From an uncultured Christensenellaceae bacterium (GTDB lineage Bacteria > Bacillota > Clostridia > Christensenellales > Borkfalkiaceae): a stretch of 64,000 nucleotides of DNA. The DNA lies in NCBI GenBank assembly GCA_910588695.1, contig CAJUOV010000010.1:1157-65156 (forward strand). Direction: 5' to 3'. This document shows positions 47,901 to 53,068 of this stretch, in pieces. The stretch's first letter is position 1; every line of letters starts with the position of its first letter. The notes beneath the pieces were generated by a model. The model was not told where the DNA came from. It worked only from the letters and a program-made list of their open reading frames with translations, and searched no databases. A program made the translations under genes and the position numbers.

Positions 47901-49305
47901 GTACCGTATACTTGATCGTATATTTATCCACGAGTACCGCGGGAGCCGAAGGAGTATTCCATTGGAAATCTCCGTTTTCGGGCAATTTCACAACGACCGT
48001 ATACCCGATCCCCGGCTTTTTGAATTCGATATTACAAGCGTCTCCGCCGTCGGTCATCACATAATCGTCCGCGCTGCCGACCGTCTCTACCGTAACTACG
48101 GGTTTGGGCGGATCTTTTTCAAACTGCCCGCTGAAATCGAGCCCCGTCACATCGATACTGACGCCGTTATAATAATTGATCAACGACTGCGACGGAAAAG
48201 TCGGCGCGATCAAAGGAATTTCTTCGACTTCGACGGTCAAAGCAGTATCGCTTCCGTCATACGACAGAACGGTACCGTCGCTGCACCGATAATCGATATT
48301 GATCGTACAATACTTCACGGCGGTCGTCAGATCGTCGACCGTTTCCAACGAAGAATTATAGTAACTAGGCGTAATAAAACCGGTATCTCTGAGTACGTTC
48401 AACGGTACGTTATAATTCGCTGCGGTCAATCCGCTTCCGAAACGGAACGTTGCCGCCACATTCCCGTAATCCAATGCGCTGCGGGCATATTGTTTGGGCA
48501 ACGAGTTGCCGACGATCGCGGTGATTTTCGTAGGATCGGAAAATTCGATATTGTTTACCGTAGCGGTTGTCGAAAATCTTTCGACGCCGAACTGAGCCGC
48601 CGCATTCGCGGTAAGGATAATCCCGACCTCTTTGCTGTAAGGTCCCGAAACGGGAAATTGATCGGGGAACAGACTGTAATCGTTAAATTCGTAAGATACG
48701 CCCTGTAATTCTTCGCCCGTCGTTCCGTCGTTGTAAGTCCAGTAAACGCGAAAATCGCTCGACGCGTTGAGCTTGCTCGATATGGTAAGAGCGCCCGTGC
48801 CGATATACTGAGCGGTGATCCCGCTCAATTTTTGCGCTTCATAAACAACTTCGAGCGTGCCGTCGGCAAGTTCTGCCGAAGCCGTATATCCGTCTCTCGG
48901 CGTAACGCTCGCAGTGATCGTATTCGCCGCAAACGAAAAAGTGACCGTCTCGCCCGTTTCGGCGGTGCGAATGCTTCCCCCGCCCGTCAGAACAAGCGTT
49001 TCGGTTTTTGTTTCGGGAACCGCCTCCGATCCCTCTTCAAGCACTTCTGCGTATGTAACCGAGACTTCGACAAGATTAAATTTCTGCTCGTCAGTAAGAC
49101 CCGATGTAAACGCGAAACCGTCTTTCTTCTTTAACGAAATTTCTCTAAGCTCGTATTGCTTCTCCTCAACCGTTCCGCTTCCCTCGTCGCCCGTTGCGAA
49201 AACGCCTTTCGGCAGCGCGCCGAGCACAAACAGAATACAACCCAAAACAGCGCACACCGCAACCAATAAATTGCGCAGCCAAGATTGTTTTTTCGCAGTT
49301 TTCAT
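35983..49305 (-). CDS. Giant cell-surface protein of MBG/Ig-like repeat modules
   Basis: A 4440-residue secreted protein, the largest gene here. A signal peptide (WLRNLLVAVCAVLGCILFVLG, likely cut after VFA near residue 37) leads to about fifty beta-sandwich modules of 70-100 residues. These carry the hallmarks of MBG/YDG-type domains: VYGD or VYG-S/T starts, KLEYNGAEQ-like and YNG-x-Y strands, VTAREV and ITKYAF joints, GTYYVTV and AGNY ends with Tyr/Val alternation. The C-terminus has a membrane segment (TVFIAVISVLSALVCAAAVVG) and a basic tail (YYKKKKAERQK), not an LPXTG motif. It is probably an adhesin or stalk. Ribosome binding site AGGGGGTATAAAAA; the next gene starts 1 bp after. Confidence 0.9.
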   Translation of the reverse strand: MKTAKKQSWLRNLLVAVCAVLGCILFVLGALPKGVFATGDEGSGTVEEKQYELREISLKKKDGFAFTSGLTDEQKFNLVEVSVTYAEVLEEGSEAVPETKTETLVLTGGGSIRTAETGETVTFSFAANTITASVTPRDGYTASAELADGTLEVVYEAQKLSGITAQYIGTGALTISSKLNASSDFRVYWTYNDGTTGEELQGVSYEFNDYSLFPDQFPVSGPYSKEVGIILTANAAAQFGVERFSTTATVNNIEFSDPTKITAIVGNSLPKQYARSALDYGNVAATFRFGSGLTAANYNVPLNVLRDTGFITPSYYNSSLETVDDLTTAVKYCTINIDYRCSDGTVLSYDGSDTALTVEVEEIPLIAPTFPSQSLINYYNGVSIDVTGLDFSGQFEKDPPKPVVTVETVGSADDYVMTDGGDACNIEFKKPGIGYTVVVKLPENGDFQWNTPSAPAVLVDKYTIKYTVQVNKGNWDITLSGDFSWVYGESSPMGTVKGDLQGTDANENETFGFTSNIPTGNVVNLEYHLEFSADGSNWSAAVPADAGKYQTRAVSHETEFYNSAVSNVLDVTISPKLLNAQDFVEEVTYDRAKSYNGADMLKKGSVGGIAVSSLNITVTESDGVSFPVKYYKDDAGYGIVLTLGNKNYTFKAIPEEWNTVDDLSDCRADAANFLIKKREIKYSVYQSDFYYGAGSGSTFSANLQNSADAVYVGEPVISYTGAGKTYSSREKIDEWNANDGNYTVQYTPTYAGADAQEENSLVLKLASDTFKINKAQVVKVSLSDNSVEYDPAGREFTVSGATGFAAGGLGKYADLSAVRKGLVSGTRADFTAINFSLGTEGATVSLLNADVYTVTLTLADTTNFVWTGGGGNPTATWTIVKKALDEIVKPTDDITYDHAEHVLTLANWDKAVMTQSVSGKSASGAAIVGAFDEENGTFALTKAGTYSFTFTLKDASNYEWKNNTASTTLKFDFVLKQATAALLNNTAETDFNDASKPLFEIPKAKMNTAAGGELTGLSFIFTVTNESGAQVATNATIVGKKVDASGVYTYTITGFAGEEADNYVMPAGGLTFTFNVKSQNLVIPTFGADNKLEYNGAEQSVLNFITNYAAQNYGERIVITIKKGETVLSSGSDPKVKNVYLVGNAVTAYSVTVAPAPNYKWNIEGTSYSENEEFSFEFTLMQFGLTVTWDSDTLFTVYGNAAAPKYSLDKFGADDVAVAIGYRDGVSVPTDAGNYSVYATGLSGSAKDNYDLKTNPDTRFTVRKQTIAKPLQNGAAYEGTFGAGTESVNLYSNQNAFDHSLLSAAVAGYRPAEWFDDKTQQTLTIGTQTYFDIATGKFHYIDAGFYNVTFTIGDGANYCWVGENAEDFSTTVYTHTWNDFAKIARQELTAPAFGNFRAQEWGTFDGTKLAVPSQIDGVAVTVQYGTRSGEGFVVYEKDLSDAVKGGNTADAIGQYYVIVSVRSGADICNYVWGDSADGQKPFVFGTDTKLYGAGQVAIRLHYAITSTQLPLNFENIAYTFGDNGIVNGTTILKNFFAALKLQADGSLEKLQAAGMDWNETDISFVEGSVKFYSDGEIVTDLENELPWNVGNYAVTFDIRFSDSNYQNLHMDRLPVTVSPRALELDWSNLSKIYNGTDELGTAAVATVTMKNVPERSGGAIALPTPVVAAREGSAKDAGNYNLYVSEITGDNAANFTADGAKNSYGSVTESTADVPFEITKYAFTATGKNVADHVYGDTLPSGPDDWTVTNDSKPRPEGFDEDIKSIVLSIMQGASSFEKPSVGDYTISLAWSSAEAGKNYRVTFVDTATFKVVAREIEVALSAKEGQTLSGNALSGVYFADASNYTITDYRFAVTHNGSADGAIIAGDHPFALRSAVTQSSAVNAVGYPITIKVTDNNYKVTVLGTKYEKSETATETGYVHKILNAALMPTVAENAGGTYNANPYVYLTTHKVKGSTNADLTAAANNAQWFIFKAEEKTAKPDKDAAGWEPYNENEKHFGKDAGKYYFFVKIEAKNHETVVVSAAENKPFAFEIAKAKFETPNGIRSGDLVYKAEAYTYLTDTHNVSGVNLGENRPTWSIGTAGSESATADGVSWIEYAVGTHSRTNVGTDYFFVKITAANHEDLIVSNGGKPFRLNIKQATLALFANMSIFFNEENPAVAGYYQDGGAVTVEKLKQGYADGIFLIDENNGLLGEDALATLAGLAGSFTYSVNYTKGVSGVGSGYTIKLNVDGLSSDNYAFAAKDGVLEVKALPVSATISADSALTAVYGSTGLLMPVAVVKSEQKSTYGAENIDISDLAVADIVTVNTEALVSGEGGYTTNNVGKYDITLIFGSDFELVAGGYTTVQFEITPAENRITTENYTLFHNADSWKDGSAEKNAAWVYGKFADDGYKADGDHRLQAFALLSRANDLKITLAFNGTSKEITVASEEDIQSALTQLFAQWAAFNAGSYTVTYQMNASQNYKAFREVWNFAVAKRSITVTPDEKSVVYGDPFTGEFTYEKSSELDGYGDAREDIAQIIADFRFGTVKDGAAAAYAAGWNFGTYAIKVLIDGALANYDGDAYEHETDNYVFTFGTSDFSVTAREVTITIRDAENHYMLVGTYHDDTKKYDLESWATLGYKLTAGSLFGDEVPFEFYTTALIDSKTTKAVGKYAIYAVYKDEIAKSNYSVVIGNDRFDGDVDQSVLKDTDENLLVKNNGVLFGGVFSIEKAVLHAERSGPYFKDPNGTAEFGGEKYTLYASSSESMYVNTYDGREKYYFATTNVDRDDLKALIPTFTPAYTQLGNTAFSGVPKNVGTYRVSFVPDVGNSNFADLSVGGGDIYINARPLGVTPSTSSDTERVYNGNPYTVTFTFAPLVGEEVLGLSVTVNDRESDGSFSVIKPSAGSNRNVLTVSATRAGTYRIKALLEGDGMKNYSLSGGLYEYDLIIKSSGLFVVVQNATIEYGTPLSPNSLFKVAYSLTNDKATETDPALLALIESNMNGNAFTKPENFRFNVGADGNRYSDGLGGAASKATSTFGVTIDNIFSDNYTVTVIAGELEVVQRKINVNVYGVADNGANRDIAHNVYDGNDHSAGAGGSGAFKKNFEDNKTKYLELASGFSFGNSGMTIGNLGAMLTIPTAVEAGRYPISAADVDPNFEISFRYNGAEITDSNRPRYQIDHRELIAKVQGAGTNYTGTPSTVNVVYGNEAVQSLFTVCYSGWVAGQESLANGRGVRFVIGDESDKTNVAKTYVTYGSQVGQTYQIAINGLPAGTETFKNYNLKLVDATLAITPRPIGASTQDRTFAPDTENYHGGAWGLPLEAQIAFTNVDSQDRLKGGYSLSYNTKADSLGQTASTAPVKVGGYTVTVTLTANSYRQYNYTFSESDSAVRTCELNYNILKRQVNLLWDSNTVNEVKTVILTGGFVADVMDVVSFTVGDNAVSEADYSATNEGLNIAVGSVNGVYTITIALKSTAAGNYQLVENVTGTMTPVEQRVTSFTVALGSNQTTRIEFITDGMGSWIYSEDAKEPKAQVKLTSSGALVSGAVVMFDYVVATAPEGTQLDRVYTSVDGWYDNTQWSAVVSNAGRYLVRARYAGQTSPDVYYAAEPVYYYFEIAKKELNKPVIKDAESYVYAEKNGSGSIEGEIENYLASAMQIVSAGVQASLADGVMKLFATGKGEYAIRIALTDSANYVWADDKSTDNVDLVWAIRPADDNTMAWNDSLSTVAYAENYSLAANPQKYSYNINVAYAYTARAEGETNPDANARWTMGLPVNAGKYWVRATGSSPEGNYNTATVDRAFEITKVVLTLDPSGSMVYGDTFSGTDYSMNVYTVIRGLVNGDTEQMLMRDLKNIEYTVTDAPESGLWQVRNYSLTMSAEATNYTIESLTGTFTVNKERLYVTIGNNAQSLYKRELNLSAATVSLRGVVQGDDEAALIAELKTMLVTDATSSSDADRYEIRLSASELANYALSVTNGVYTINKLPVRVEADWGGYEYGTAAVLPSVTGVYDGAVKLALTEEELAGFLFVYAGSDGVPTAAGEHIVSVYVAGDSNYALATPVSGLFVIRQTVLDADLIVWEVVYFDTVIKKPEVDYIKDDAFARDMFEIDYIGEWNRAGVAYTIELTLKRPESTKWKSVEGAVRTLTYTVSRGFNALVDGIEIEGWVYGDYSESNLPTANAKFGTVTFEYSNDREEGYTTAAPVGSDAGEYWVRAVVEGTSDYERFVSSAVKFEITPKAISAPTLNIITEGYGQNNVYTGVAMQADVLNYDSTLMYIRYEEGTMIVNGNLIKVIATNAGTYYVTVTLVNGNNYIWSEGTSLDESGNALLSWTISRKKLAAPTHNDATLIVNGQELAYYPVGFDSSIMKIENNTSGYGGTFTATVSLIDTDNYEWADGSTESLSFEWHVVGADTVFIAVISVLSALVCAAAVVGGVQGFFYYKKKKAERQKAQQNENAKEGV

Positions 49306-49361
49306 TTTTTATACCCCCTGACGGTTACTCTCTTATTGAATCGAAATTAAAAAACTACAAT

Positions 49362-49387
49362 GACCTGCACTATCTCTAATGCAAGTC
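49362..49387 (-). promoter_or_regulatory. Stem-loop in the leader of the giant surface protein
   Basis: An 8-bp stem (GACCTGCA with TGCAAGTC, one G-T pair) with a 10-base loop. I could not match it to a known riboswitch class. Confidence 0.5.
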
Positions 49388-49418
49388 TTTGCGGCAAAAT
49401 AATTTATTCTTTTACAAT

Positions 49419-49448
49419 ATTATAGCGATAAATGACGGAATTTGTCAA
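49419..49448 (-). promoter_or_regulatory. Promoter of the giant surface protein operon
   Basis: Minus-strand TTGACA (49443-49448) and TATAAT (49419-49424) with an 18-bp spacer: a near-consensus, probably strong promoter. Confidence 0.85.
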
Positions 49449-49589
49449 TAAAATTCTCAGTTTATTCGCAACCAATTTTCCCATTTTAAGGTAAATTTCT
49501 TAATTCCTTCCGTTAAATTACCCCCCCCCGTTCCTACTTTTGACGCAACGCCTCCGAGAGCGCGGAAAGACCGCCGACCGCAAATTACG

Positions 49590-49618
49590 AAACCCGTTGA
49601 AAACTATTCAACGGGTTT
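49590..49618 (-). terminator. Terminator after the small coiled-coil gene
   Basis: A perfect 12-bp stem AAACCCGTTGAA/TTCAACGGGTTT with a 5-base loop, 28 bp past the stop at 49647. The T-run after it is weak. Confidence 0.75.
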
Positions 49619-49646
49619 GCTTTCCGGCGTATGATCCGCCTCTTTC

Positions 49647-49871
49647 TCAAAGATTTTTCAGCTCTTCTCTGAGCTTACGCAGATTGTCGCGCTCCACTGC
49701 AATCAGCTGTGTAAACACCTTAAAATATTCCACATCGCTCTTCTGCGGTTTTTCGTTGTTGACGAGCGCTTCCAAAAGAGCAGACTGCGAGCGCGTGCGC
49801 TTTTTTTCGAGTTCTTCGATCTCCCTCTCGCTTTCCGCTATGGCTTTTTTGATTTCGCTTTTTTTAGACAT
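49647..49871 (-). CDS. Small coiled-coil protein of unknown function
   Basis: A 74-residue charged helical protein: MSKKSEIKKAIAESEREIEELEKKRTRSQSALLEAL, then a second helix with FTQLIAVERDNLRKLREELKNL. It should form a two-helix coiled coil; no family is recognised. The start at 49871 is set by CGGAGG seven bases upstream; the frame is open 60 bp further but lacks a site. It is monocistronic, with a promoter at 49903-49931 and a terminator, and diverges from gpmI. Confidence 0.75.
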   Translation of the reverse strand: MSKKSEIKKAIAESEREIEELEKKRTRSQSALLEALVNNEKPQKSDVEYFKVFTQLIAVERDNLRKLREELKNL

Positions 49872-49902
49872 TCCTATGCCTCCGAATTGATCCGTTAAAT
49901 TT

Positions 49903-49931
49903 ATTATAACACACATAAACGGAAAAAGCAA
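49903..49931 (-). promoter_or_regulatory. Promoter of the small coiled-coil gene
   Basis: Minus-strand TTGCTT (49926-49931), 17-bp spacer, TATAAT (49903-49908), about 30 bp before the ATG. Confidence 0.75.
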
Positions 49932-50008
49932 TTGATTTTATACGATTGTTAATTTTATAACTTTCGGATAATTTCATGATTTTTTTTTGCAAAATGCTTG
50001 CGACGCGC

Positions 50009-50038
50009 TTGCAATATTTACCGAAAGCATTGTATAAT
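50009..50038 (+). promoter_or_regulatory. Promoter of gpmI
   Basis: TTGCAA (50009-50014), 18-bp spacer, TATAAT (50033-50038), 32 bp before the start codon. Confidence 0.8.
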
Positions 50039-50070
50039 GAATTAAAATCGAATTATGACGAGGTAATTGA

Positions 50071-51630
50071 ATGAAAACACCTTACGCAATCATCATCATG
50101 GACGGATACGGTCTCAACCCCGAAGAAAAAGGAAACGCCATTTTCATGGACGGCAGTAAAAACGTAAATGAACTGAGAGCGAAATATCCCTCCGCAAGGT
50201 TGGGCGCAAGCGGTCTTTCGGTAGGACTTCCCGAAGGACAGATGGGCAACTCCGAAGTCGGACACCTCAATATGGGCGCGGGCAGAATCGTCTATCAGGA
50301 TCTGACCAAAATCACCAAATCGATTAACGACGGCGATTTCTTCAAAAACGAAGCGCTTATCTCCGCCATGGACGGCGCAAAGAAAAACGGAAAAAAACTG
50401 CACCTTTGGGGACTTTTATCCGACGGCGGCGTACACAGTCATCTGACCCATCTCTTCGCCCTTCTCGAAATGGCGAAAAAACGCGGCGTGCCCCAAACTT
50501 TCGTACACTGCTTTATGGACGGGCGCGACGTGTCCCCCACTTCCGGCGTGAAATTCGTGAACGAATTACAGGCAAAAATGAACGGACTTAACTACGGCGA
50601 GATCGCCTCCGTCTCGGGAAGATATTATTCCATGGACAGGGACAACAACTGGGACCGCGTGGAAAAGAGCTACGATATGCTCACCCTCGGCAACGGATTA
50701 CAAAAAGAGAACGCCGCAAAGGCACTCGAAGAATCTTACGAAAACGGCGTGACCGATGAATTCGTTCTCCCTACGAATATCGTAAAAAACGGAAAGCCCG
50801 TCGCGCTCGTCGAGAAAGGCGATTCCATCATTTTCTTCAACTTCCGCCCCGACCGCGCGCGCGAAATCACGCGGGCGTTCTCTCAAAAAGATTTTACCGT
50901 TCCCAAAGGAACGGCGTTTGAGAGAAAGACAGGTTTCCTGGAACCCGATTACGTCTGTTTCACCGCTTACGACGCGGCATTCACGGACGTGAAGATCGCG
51001 TTCCCCAAGCAGAGCATGAATAACACGCTCGGAGAGTATCTTGCCAAGCTGAACAAAAAACAGCTCCGCATTGCCGAAACGGAAAAATACGCGCACGTCA
51101 CCTTCTTCTTTAACGGCGGCGTAGAAGAGCCCAACATGGGCGAAACGCGCGTTTTGATCAACTCTCCCAAAGTCGCAACCTACGATCTGCAGCCCGAAAT
51201 GTCCGCGCCCGAAGTCACCGACCGCGCGTTGCAAGAACTCAGATCGGGCGAATACGACGTAATGATCCTCAACTTTGCCAACTGCGACATGGTTGGTCAT
51301 ACGGGAGTGATTCCCGCTGCCGTCAAAGCGGTGCACACGGTGGACGAATGCGTGAAGCGCATCGTCGATCAGATTCTTTCCATGGGCGGCAGCGCAATTC
51401 TTACTGCGGATCACGGAAATGCGGATAAGATGCTCGACACCGACGAGTCCCCTTTCACCGCGCACACGACCAATCCCGTGCCCGTCGTACTTGTCTCCGA
51501 AAAATACAAGAACGTAAGATTGAGAAAGGACGGTGTGCTTGCGGATATCGCCCCCACCTTCCTCGAACTCATGGGACTTCCCGTTCCCCAAGAGATGACG
51601 GGCACGAGCCTGATCATTCGGCACAGCTGA
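50071..51630 (+). CDS. gpmI: 2,3-bisphosphoglycerate-independent phosphoglycerate mutase
   Basis: The manganese-dependent mutase of lower glycolysis. The 519-residue protein starts MKTPYAIIIMDGYGLNPEEKGNAI (metal-binding aspartate) and has the phosphorylated serine in GNSEVGHLNMGAGR, FMDGRDVSP, SGRYYSMDRDNNWDR, FNFRPDRARE, NFANCDMVGHTG and LTADHGNADKM. The ribosome binding site is GAGGTAATTGA. It is a single gene with its own promoter and a GC-rich terminator, in the glycolytic neighbourhood of pgk and tpiA but separated from them by the surface-protein operon. Confidence 0.98.
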   Translation: MKTPYAIIIMDGYGLNPEEKGNAIFMDGSKNVNELRAKYPSARLGASGLSVGLPEGQMGNSEVGHLNMGAGRIVYQDLTKITKSINDGDFFKNEALISAMDGAKKNGKKLHLWGLLSDGGVHSHLTHLFALLEMAKKRGVPQTFVHCFMDGRDVSPTSGVKFVNELQAKMNGLNYGEIASVSGRYYSMDRDNNWDRVEKSYDMLTLGNGLQKENAAKALEESYENGVTDEFVLPTNIVKNGKPVALVEKGDSIIFFNFRPDRAREITRAFSQKDFTVPKGTAFERKTGFLEPDYVCFTAYDAAFTDVKIAFPKQSMNNTLGEYLAKLNKKQLRIAETEKYAHVTFFFNGGVEEPNMGETRVLINSPKVATYDLQPEMSAPEVTDRALQELRSGEYDVMILNFANCDMVGHTGVIPAAVKAVHTVDECVKRIVDQILSMGGSAILTADHGNADKMLDTDESPFTAHTTNPVPVVLVSEKYKNVRLRKDGVLADIAPTFLELMGLPVPQEMTGTSLIIRHS

Positions 51631-51646
51631 AAATATATACTTGCTT

Positions 51647-51675
51647 GCGCGGGCAGAATACGCCCGCGCTTTTTT
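51647..51675 (+). terminator. Terminator of gpmI
   Basis: A perfect 8-bp stem GCGCGGGC/GCCCGCGC, 7-base loop, then six T. Its T-run directly abuts the -35 box of the tmRNA promoter. Confidence 0.95.
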
Positions 51676-51676
51676 G

Positions 51677-51705
51677 TTGACATTTTATAAAAATTCGGGT
51701 ATAAT
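51677..51705 (+). promoter_or_regulatory. Promoter of tmRNA
   Basis: Perfect consensus: TTGACA (51677-51682), 17 bp, TATAAT (51700-51705), 17 bp before the mature 5' end. Confidence 0.92.
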
Positions 51706-51722
51706 AATATTGTAGACGAAAA

Positions 51723-52110
51723 GGGCCTGTTTCGGATTCGATTGCAAGCGGATTTCGTCGGACGCACGCCGGAGGCTCGGCTCCGTAAAAACGGATCGAA
51801 TTTAATTGCTGATAATAAAAGCAGAAGAAGCGCAACCCGCAGAGTTTCGGCTCGTCGCGTAGCGCTTGCGGCTTAACTTAGTTAGGCTCCGTCCTCTTCC
51901 GATTGCCTACGGTCGGATTCGGGGCGTCAATTCAGTGGGGAACGTTTTAAGCGGAAAAACTTCCGTCTGCATAAAATGAATTCAGGGAAGTATGCCCGAA
52001 TAAAAGTCGTCTGCGGACTTTTTCAGGGCGAGATTTAACCGCAGACTAAGCGTGTAGTGTCCGCGGAGGAACCTTGTAAGACCGCAGTTCAATTCTGCGC
52101 AGGTCCACCA
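51723..52110 (+). ncRNA. ssrA: tmRNA with a 22-residue arginine-rich tag
   Basis: A 388-nt one-piece tmRNA that rescues stalled ribosomes. The ends pair as a tRNA acceptor stem (GGGCCTG with CAGGTCC) followed by ACCA, and the T-arm is CGCAG-TTCAATT-CTGCG. The 5' end continues with the typical GGATTCGA. The tag frame starts at GCT 51808 and stops at TAA 51874-51876. It reads ADNKSRR at its start, SATRRVSA in the middle and RRVALAA at its end, giving a normal ClpXP-type C-terminus but with three Arg-Arg pairs. Frame choice rests on the ALAA ending and the Ala-Asp-Asn start common in Clostridia. Confidence 0.93.
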
Positions 52111-52138
52111 GCTCGTCGCGGCAAAGCGACTTTTGCAC

Positions 52139-52161
52139 ATATCGGCGATCCTCGCCGATAT
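52139..52161 (+). terminator. Hairpin after tmRNA
   Basis: A 10-bp stem ATATCGGCGA/TCGCCGATAT with a 3-base loop and a weak T-rich tail; a smaller GTCGC/GCGAC hairpin followed by TTTT lies just before it. Confidence 0.6.
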
Positions 52162-52275
52162 ATTGCTATTTTCACCTTTCACTCCCCTTCCCACCCCAAA
52201 AAAATACTTCGTCTTTTTTGTGGAGCTTCGGATATCATGCGCTTCCTTACTGTATTCCACACGCACTAAGAGCAA

Positions 52276-52310
52276 CAAAAAAAAGTCCGAATGTGAATTC
52301 GGACTTTTTT
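52276..52310. terminator. Bidirectional terminator
   Basis: An 8-bp stem AGTCCGAA/TTCGGACT (52284-52305) flanked by A-runs and T-runs, so it works both for plus-strand readthrough from tmRNA and for the minus-strand small gene ending at 52320. Confidence 0.85.
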
Positions 52311-52319
52311 AACGAATCT

Positions 52320-52532
52320 TCAATCGCCGAAATAGCGATCTGCAATCACAAATGCCTCGCGCGCGGCGGACTCGTCTGCAATCTGAATCTGACCGTTGCT
52401 CAACGAGAATGCTTTTAATACCGCCCGCGCCATACCCTGATATTCTTTATTCTGCATCTTCATTTGCGCTCGCATACTCTCCATCGACTTTTTCATGCCG
52501 ATTACGTCCTGTCTGGTTTCTTCGTCCATCAT
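52320..52532 (-). CDS. Small protein of unknown function
   Basis: A 70-residue protein beginning MMDEETRQDVIGMKKSMESMRAQMKMQNKEYQ, a methionine-rich amphipathic helix, followed by ARAVLKAFSL and ending AREAFVIADRYFGD. No family is recognised. The start is set by AGAGGAAAGGC directly before the double ATG; the longer open frame upstream would run almost to tRNA-Ala and is improbable. It is closed by the bidirectional terminator and lies divergent from tRNA-Ala. Confidence 0.65.
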   Translation of the reverse strand: MMDEETRQDVIGMKKSMESMRAQMKMQNKEYQGMARAVLKAFSLSNGQIQIADESAAREAFVIADRYFGD

Positions 52533-52626
52533 GCCTTTCCTCTCTTTCATATTGTAGACAGTAAATATGATCGTTATTCCCCCGTCATTCGCTTTTTCAG
52601 ACTTTTTGCAAATACCGCGCTTACGC

Positions 52627-52655
52627 TTGACAACCGAAATTTTTTTAATTATAAT
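52627..52655 (+). promoter_or_regulatory. Promoter of tRNA-Ala
   Basis: Perfect consensus: TTGACA (52627-52632), 17 bp, TATAAT (52650-52655), 17 bp before the mature tRNA. Confidence 0.92.
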
Positions 52656-52672
52656 CATTAAAAACAGACTAT

Positions 52673-52748
52673 GGGGTTATGGCGCAGTTGGTAGCGCGCT
52701 TGAATGGCATTCAAGAGGTCACGAGTTCGAACCTCGTTAGCTCCACCA
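52673..52748 (+). tRNA. tRNA-Ala (anticodon GGC)
   Basis: A 76-nt tRNA including encoded CCA. The acceptor stem pairs GGGGTTA with TAGCTCC (with the conserved alanine-type G3-U70 pair), anticodon stem CTTGA/TCAAG with loop ATGGCAT gives GGC, and the T-arm is ACGAG-TTCGAAC-CTCGT. Confidence 0.97.
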
Positions 52749-52784
52749 GCAAAAAAGACAGGTAAAATTACCTGTCTTTTTTGC
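52749..52784 (+). terminator. Terminator of tRNA-Ala
   Basis: A 17-bp perfect inverted repeat, GCAAAAAAGACAGGTAA with its complement, 2-base apparent loop, ending in six T. It directly follows the CCA end. Confidence 0.93.
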
Positions 52785-52879
52785 TGCATATGAGTTCTGA
52801 GAAGAATTTGTCAAGATAAGCTCTCGCCTATCTGCCATTTGGTAAATTTGGTAAATTTTAGAATTTTTTACTTTAACTG

Positions 52880-52908
52880 TTTACTTTTTTATAAATTTTT
52901 GATATACT
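52880..52908 (+). promoter_or_regulatory. Promoter of the acyltransferase transcript
   Basis: TTTACT (52880-52885), 17 bp, TATACT (52903-52908). The expected start of transcription coincides with the first base of the long leader hairpin. Confidence 0.7.
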
Positions 52909-52914
52909 GTTCAC

Positions 52915-52999
52915 GCTATACATTTTCATAGCCTCAAACAAGGGGAATACTTTTGGTAAAAATGTATTCTCTTGTCTTTGTTTGAGGAAAATGTATAGC
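52915..52999 (+). promoter_or_regulatory. 85-nt leader hairpin
   Basis: Two perfect 13-nt arms, GCTATACATTTTC and GAAAATGTATAGC, close the structure. Inside, CTCAAACAA pairs with TTGTTTGAG across a small bulge, then GAATAC with GTATTC and TTTT with AAAA. Nearly the whole segment folds into one long stem. It precedes the attenuator and acyltransferase. I do not recognise a known riboswitch. Confidence 0.7.
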
Positions 53000-53068
53000 A
53001 ACATTGAGAGGTGCGTTTTTCGGCGTGTTTCTCAATGGAACACGCTTTTTTTACGGAGGCTAAAATGA
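52991..53068 (+). CDS. Possible leader peptide overlapping the acyltransferase start
   Basis: A 25-codon frame (MYSNIERC at its start, LFLRRLK at its end) opens at an ATG inside the 3' arm of the leader hairpin, four bases after GAGG. Its TGA stop overlaps the acyltransferase ATG (ATGA). It runs right across the terminator/antiterminator pair, so its translation could affect their folding. The ribosome binding site is too close to be ideal and is buried in the hairpin, so expression is uncertain. Confidence 0.35.
   Translation: MYSNIERCVFRRVSQWNTLFLRRLK
53002..53052 (+). promoter_or_regulatory. Terminator/antiterminator pair in the acyltransferase leader
   Basis: The terminator is GCGTGTT/AACACGC (53023-53029 with 53039-53045) followed by seven T, only 12 bp before the start codon. 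A competing stem CATTGAGA/TCTCAATG (53002-53009 with 53030-53037) would enclose the terminator's 5' arm and use its loop, so the two folds exclude each other. Confidence 0.65.

Larger units (their letters stand above)
49306..49646 (-). other. Leader and promoter region of the giant surface protein
   Basis: No gene is seen in these 340 bp. Toward the surface gene they hold its promoter, a leader of about 105 nt and one stem-loop; toward the other end, the terminator of the small coiled-coil gene. A run of nine C lies at 49521-49529. Confidence 0.7.

Noticed and set aside
49362..49387. GCAAAGAC-like leader considered as a cyclic di-GMP riboswitch
   Set aside because: Only one simple stem is present; the second helix, tetraloop and receptor of the known class are missing.
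51631..52310. Plus- and minus-strand small frames in the interval after gpmI
   Set aside because: They overlap tmRNA and its terminators and have no ribosome binding sites.
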